Positions 6,563-8,267 of a stretch of DNA of 8,267 nucleotides are shown piece by piece. The stretch covers positions 1-8,267 of the forward strand of contig JAPHUU010000459.1 in NCBI GenBank assembly GCA_026193555.1, written 5' to 3'. Position 1 is the first letter of the stretch; each line of letters starts with the position of its first letter. The stretch is from Rhodanobacter sp. Lineage in GTDB: Bacteria; Pseudomonadota; Gammaproteobacteria; Xanthomonadales; Rhodanobacteraceae. A program made the translations under genes and the position numbers. The notes below the pieces were generated by a model that was given only the letters and a program-made list of their open reading frames with translations, had not been told where the DNA came from and searched no databases.

Positions 6563-8266
6563 TCAGTTCGCTGCAGGTCCGAAACGCTCGCGCGCAAACG
6601 TCCCCAGCGTGCGAATCGCCCGCGCGATCGAGGGCAGATAGAACGCTTGCAGCTGGAACACGTGCCAGCGCCCGGCGTGGATCTCGAGTCGACATCGCAC
6701 GCCACAGCGGCTGGCGTGCTCGGCCAGACGCGTGGCGTCCGACAACAGGATTTCCCGTTCGCCCACCTGGATCAGCATCGGCGGCAGACCCGCCAGATCC
6801 TGTTCCAGCGGGTGGTGTGCCGGCTCGTGCGCGGGCGCGGCGTACCAGCGCAGGCCCTGCTCCACCCAGGACCGGCGCAGCATCGGGTCGATGCGGGCGT
6901 TGCTGCGCAAGGTGGTGCCGCCAAGCGTGGGATCGGTCACCGGCGACAGCAGCAGCAAGCCCGCCGGTTGCACCTGCTGGCGCTGCTTCAGGCGCAGGGC
7001 CACTGCCAGTGCGAGCGCGCCGCCGGCCGAGTCACCGGCCAGCACAATCTGCTGCGGGCGATGGCCCTGCTCCAGCAACGCCTGATAGCAGCCCAGTGCA
7101 TCGTCCAGCGCCGCCGGCCAGGGATGCTCGGGTGCCAGCCGATAGTTGGGCACGTACACCGTGGCATCCGCCGCCAATGCCAGCCGCGTGCTGATCGCGC
7201 GGTGGGTGCCGGCGTGGCCCAGGCAGAACGCGCCGCCGTGCAGACAAAGGATGGCCCCGGCCGCACCGCCGTCGTTTGGCGCGACCACCGAGGTGGGTAC
7301 GCCGTTCAAGGTCTGCTTGCGGGTACGGGTGCCCAGCGTGCCCGGCATCAGCCAGGCCAGTGAGTCGACTACTGTCCGCTGCGTCCGCGCGCCCAGCGGC
7401 GGACCGATCAGCGCACGGAAGGCCACGCGCAGGAAGCCGCGCAGAAAAACCGCCTGCCCCCGCTCGTACCATCCGGAAGGCGCAGCCACGGTGACCGTCG
7501 CTGCGCCCGGGCCGGCCGATGCAAAACGGTAGCCATCCAGGCTCGCGTGCCGGGTCAGCCAGCGGTAGCTCAGCGTGAAGCCGGGCCAGTTGGTGGTGCT
7601 GTGGCCGTCGGCATCCACATACCAGCTGTGGCAGCCGTTCCACGCGGTGCGCCGCAAGTCGTGCCGGACGTGCCGGTTGAAACGGGCAAAGCGGGCCGCG
7701 TCCACCTCGACGCAGCCGGCGTGCCGTTCGCGCATCGCGCGCAGGACGCGCATCACGTGCGCCACCTGGCTTTCCAGCATGTAGACGATCGAGTTGTGGC
7801 CAAGGTTGGTGTTGGGGCCGTAGAGCATGAAGAAGTTGGGAAACCCCGGCACCGTCATGCCCAGCCAGGCCGCGGCGCCGTCGCGCCAGGCGTGGTTCAG
7901 CTGCACGCCATCGCGGCCGACGATCGTCATTGGCGACAGGAATGCCGTCGCCGCGAAGCCGGTGCCGTAGATGATCGTGTCGACCGCATGCTCGTGGCCG
8001 TCGGCGGTCTCGATGCCGTGCGCGGTGATCCGGCGAATGCCCTGTGTCTCGAGGGCCACGTTGGGCCGGCTGAACACCGGCAGGAAATCATCCGACAGCA
8101 GGATGCGCTTGCAACCGATCGGATAGTCGGGCGTCAGTCGTTCACGCAAGCCGGCATCGGCCACCTGGGCGCGCAGCAGGCGACGAAACGGCATCCCGGC
8201 GAACAGCTGCAGCAGGGACTTGAAGCGGGTCAGCGCGATTGCCCGCGACTCGTACTGCGTGTAGAT
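6563..8266 (-). CDS. Baeyer-Villiger-type flavin monooxygenase fused to an HSL-family alpha/beta hydrolase, N-terminus outside window
   Basis: A single open frame; 567 residues are visible and it continues past the right edge, so the N-terminal FAD and NADPH Rossmann motifs are not seen. Numbers count from the first visible codon. The first 240 or so match the C-terminal half of type I Baeyer-Villiger/flavin-containing monooxygenases: DYPIGCKRILLSDDFLP at 47-63, DTIIYGTGF at 96-104, FMLYGPNTNLGHNSIVYMLE at 146-165 and WNGCHSWY at 209-216. From about 270 to the end is a complete hormone-sensitive-lipase-type esterase: oxyanion motif LHGGAF at 342-347, nucleophile Ser413 in GDSAGG at 411-416, acid Glu505 or Asp510 in VGEREILLSD, and His535 in GRWHVFQ. 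Such monooxygenases turn ketones into esters or lactones, which an esterase would hydrolyse; sequential action in one polypeptide is inferred. No stop or frame shift separates the halves. ATG 8194 is internal. Promoter and substrate are not visible. Confidence 0.9.
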   Translation of the reverse strand: MYTQYESRAIALTRFKSLLQLFAGMPFRRLLRAQVADAGLRERLTPDYPIGCKRILLSDDFLPVFSRPNVALETQGIRRITAHGIETADGHEHAVDTIIYGTGFAATAFLSPMTIVGRDGVQLNHAWRDGAAAWLGMTVPGFPNFFMLYGPNTNLGHNSIVYMLESQVAHVMRVLRAMRERHAGCVEVDAARFARFNRHVRHDLRRTAWNGCHSWYVDADGHSTTNWPGFTLSYRWLTRHASLDGYRFASAGPGAATVTVAAPSGWYERGQAVFLRGFLRVAFRALIGPPLGARTQRTVVDSLAWLMPGTLGTRTRKQTLNGVPTSVVAPNDGGAAGAILCLHGGAFCLGHAGTHRAISTRLALAADATVYVPNYRLAPEHPWPAALDDALGCYQALLEQGHRPQQIVLAGDSAGGALALAVALRLKQRQQVQPAGLLLLSPVTDPTLGGTTLRSNARIDPMLRRSWVEQGLRWYAAPAHEPAHHPLEQDLAGLPPMLIQVGEREILLSDATRLAEHASRCGVRCRLEIHAGRWHVFQLQAFYLPSIARAIRTLGTFARERFGPAAN

Positions 8267-8267
8267 C

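Noticed and set aside
6551..7363. A 270-codon plus-strand frame opposite the hydrolase domain
   Set aside because: Antisense shadow of a hydrolase with intact catalytic motifs.

Overview
The window is a GC-rich, densely coded bacterial segment with strong G/C preference at third codon positions. The NtrB/NtrC pair, the short Gnd and the overall codon style suggest a proteobacterium, perhaps a gammaproteobacterium of the Xanthomonadales/Rhodanobacteraceae type. That placement is inference only: there is no rRNA gene or other marker here. I see no insertion sequence, tRNA, CRISPR array or phage gene.

Layout. (1) 1-2131, plus strand: the 3' part of a nitrogen sensor kinase gene (ntrB), running with an 8-base overlap into a complete sigma-54-dependent response regulator (ntrC). 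(2) 2132-2575: a loosely coded spacer. It holds a plausible 66-residue hypothetical protein on the minus strand and a doubtful 48-codon plus-strand reading frame. The stop of that frame overlaps the likely TTG start of the next gene. (3) 2576-5439, plus strand: a glucoamylase-like (PF10091/COG5368) glycoside hydrolase with no visible signal peptide. Its stop shares one base with the start of a class I flavoprotein disulfide reductase (mercuric-reductase-like, but without the mercury-specific parts). (4) 5547-6452, plus strand: a short-form decarboxylating 6-phosphogluconate dehydrogenase. (5) 6563-8266, minus strand, running off the right edge: one reading frame joining the C-terminal part of a Baeyer-Villiger-type flavin monooxygenase to a complete hormone-sensitive-lipase-type alpha/beta hydrolase.

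How they may work together. NtrB and NtrC are a standard nitrogen-signalling pair. The glycoside hydrolase and disulfide reductase are translationally coupled and so probably co-expressed, although no known pathway links them. Gnd, 107 bases downstream on the same strand, would draw 6-phosphogluconate into pentose phosphates and could belong to the same sugar-related run. The monooxygenase-hydrolase fusion converges on gnd and is a separate unit. Its two domains suggest a built-in two-step reaction: ketone to ester, then ester to alcohol plus acid.

The points most worth a second look are the monooxygenase-hydrolase fusion, the glycoside hydrolase/flavoprotein pair, the TTG start with its coupled upstream reading frame, and the small minus-strand protein. 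Nothing here clearly announces a wholly new system.
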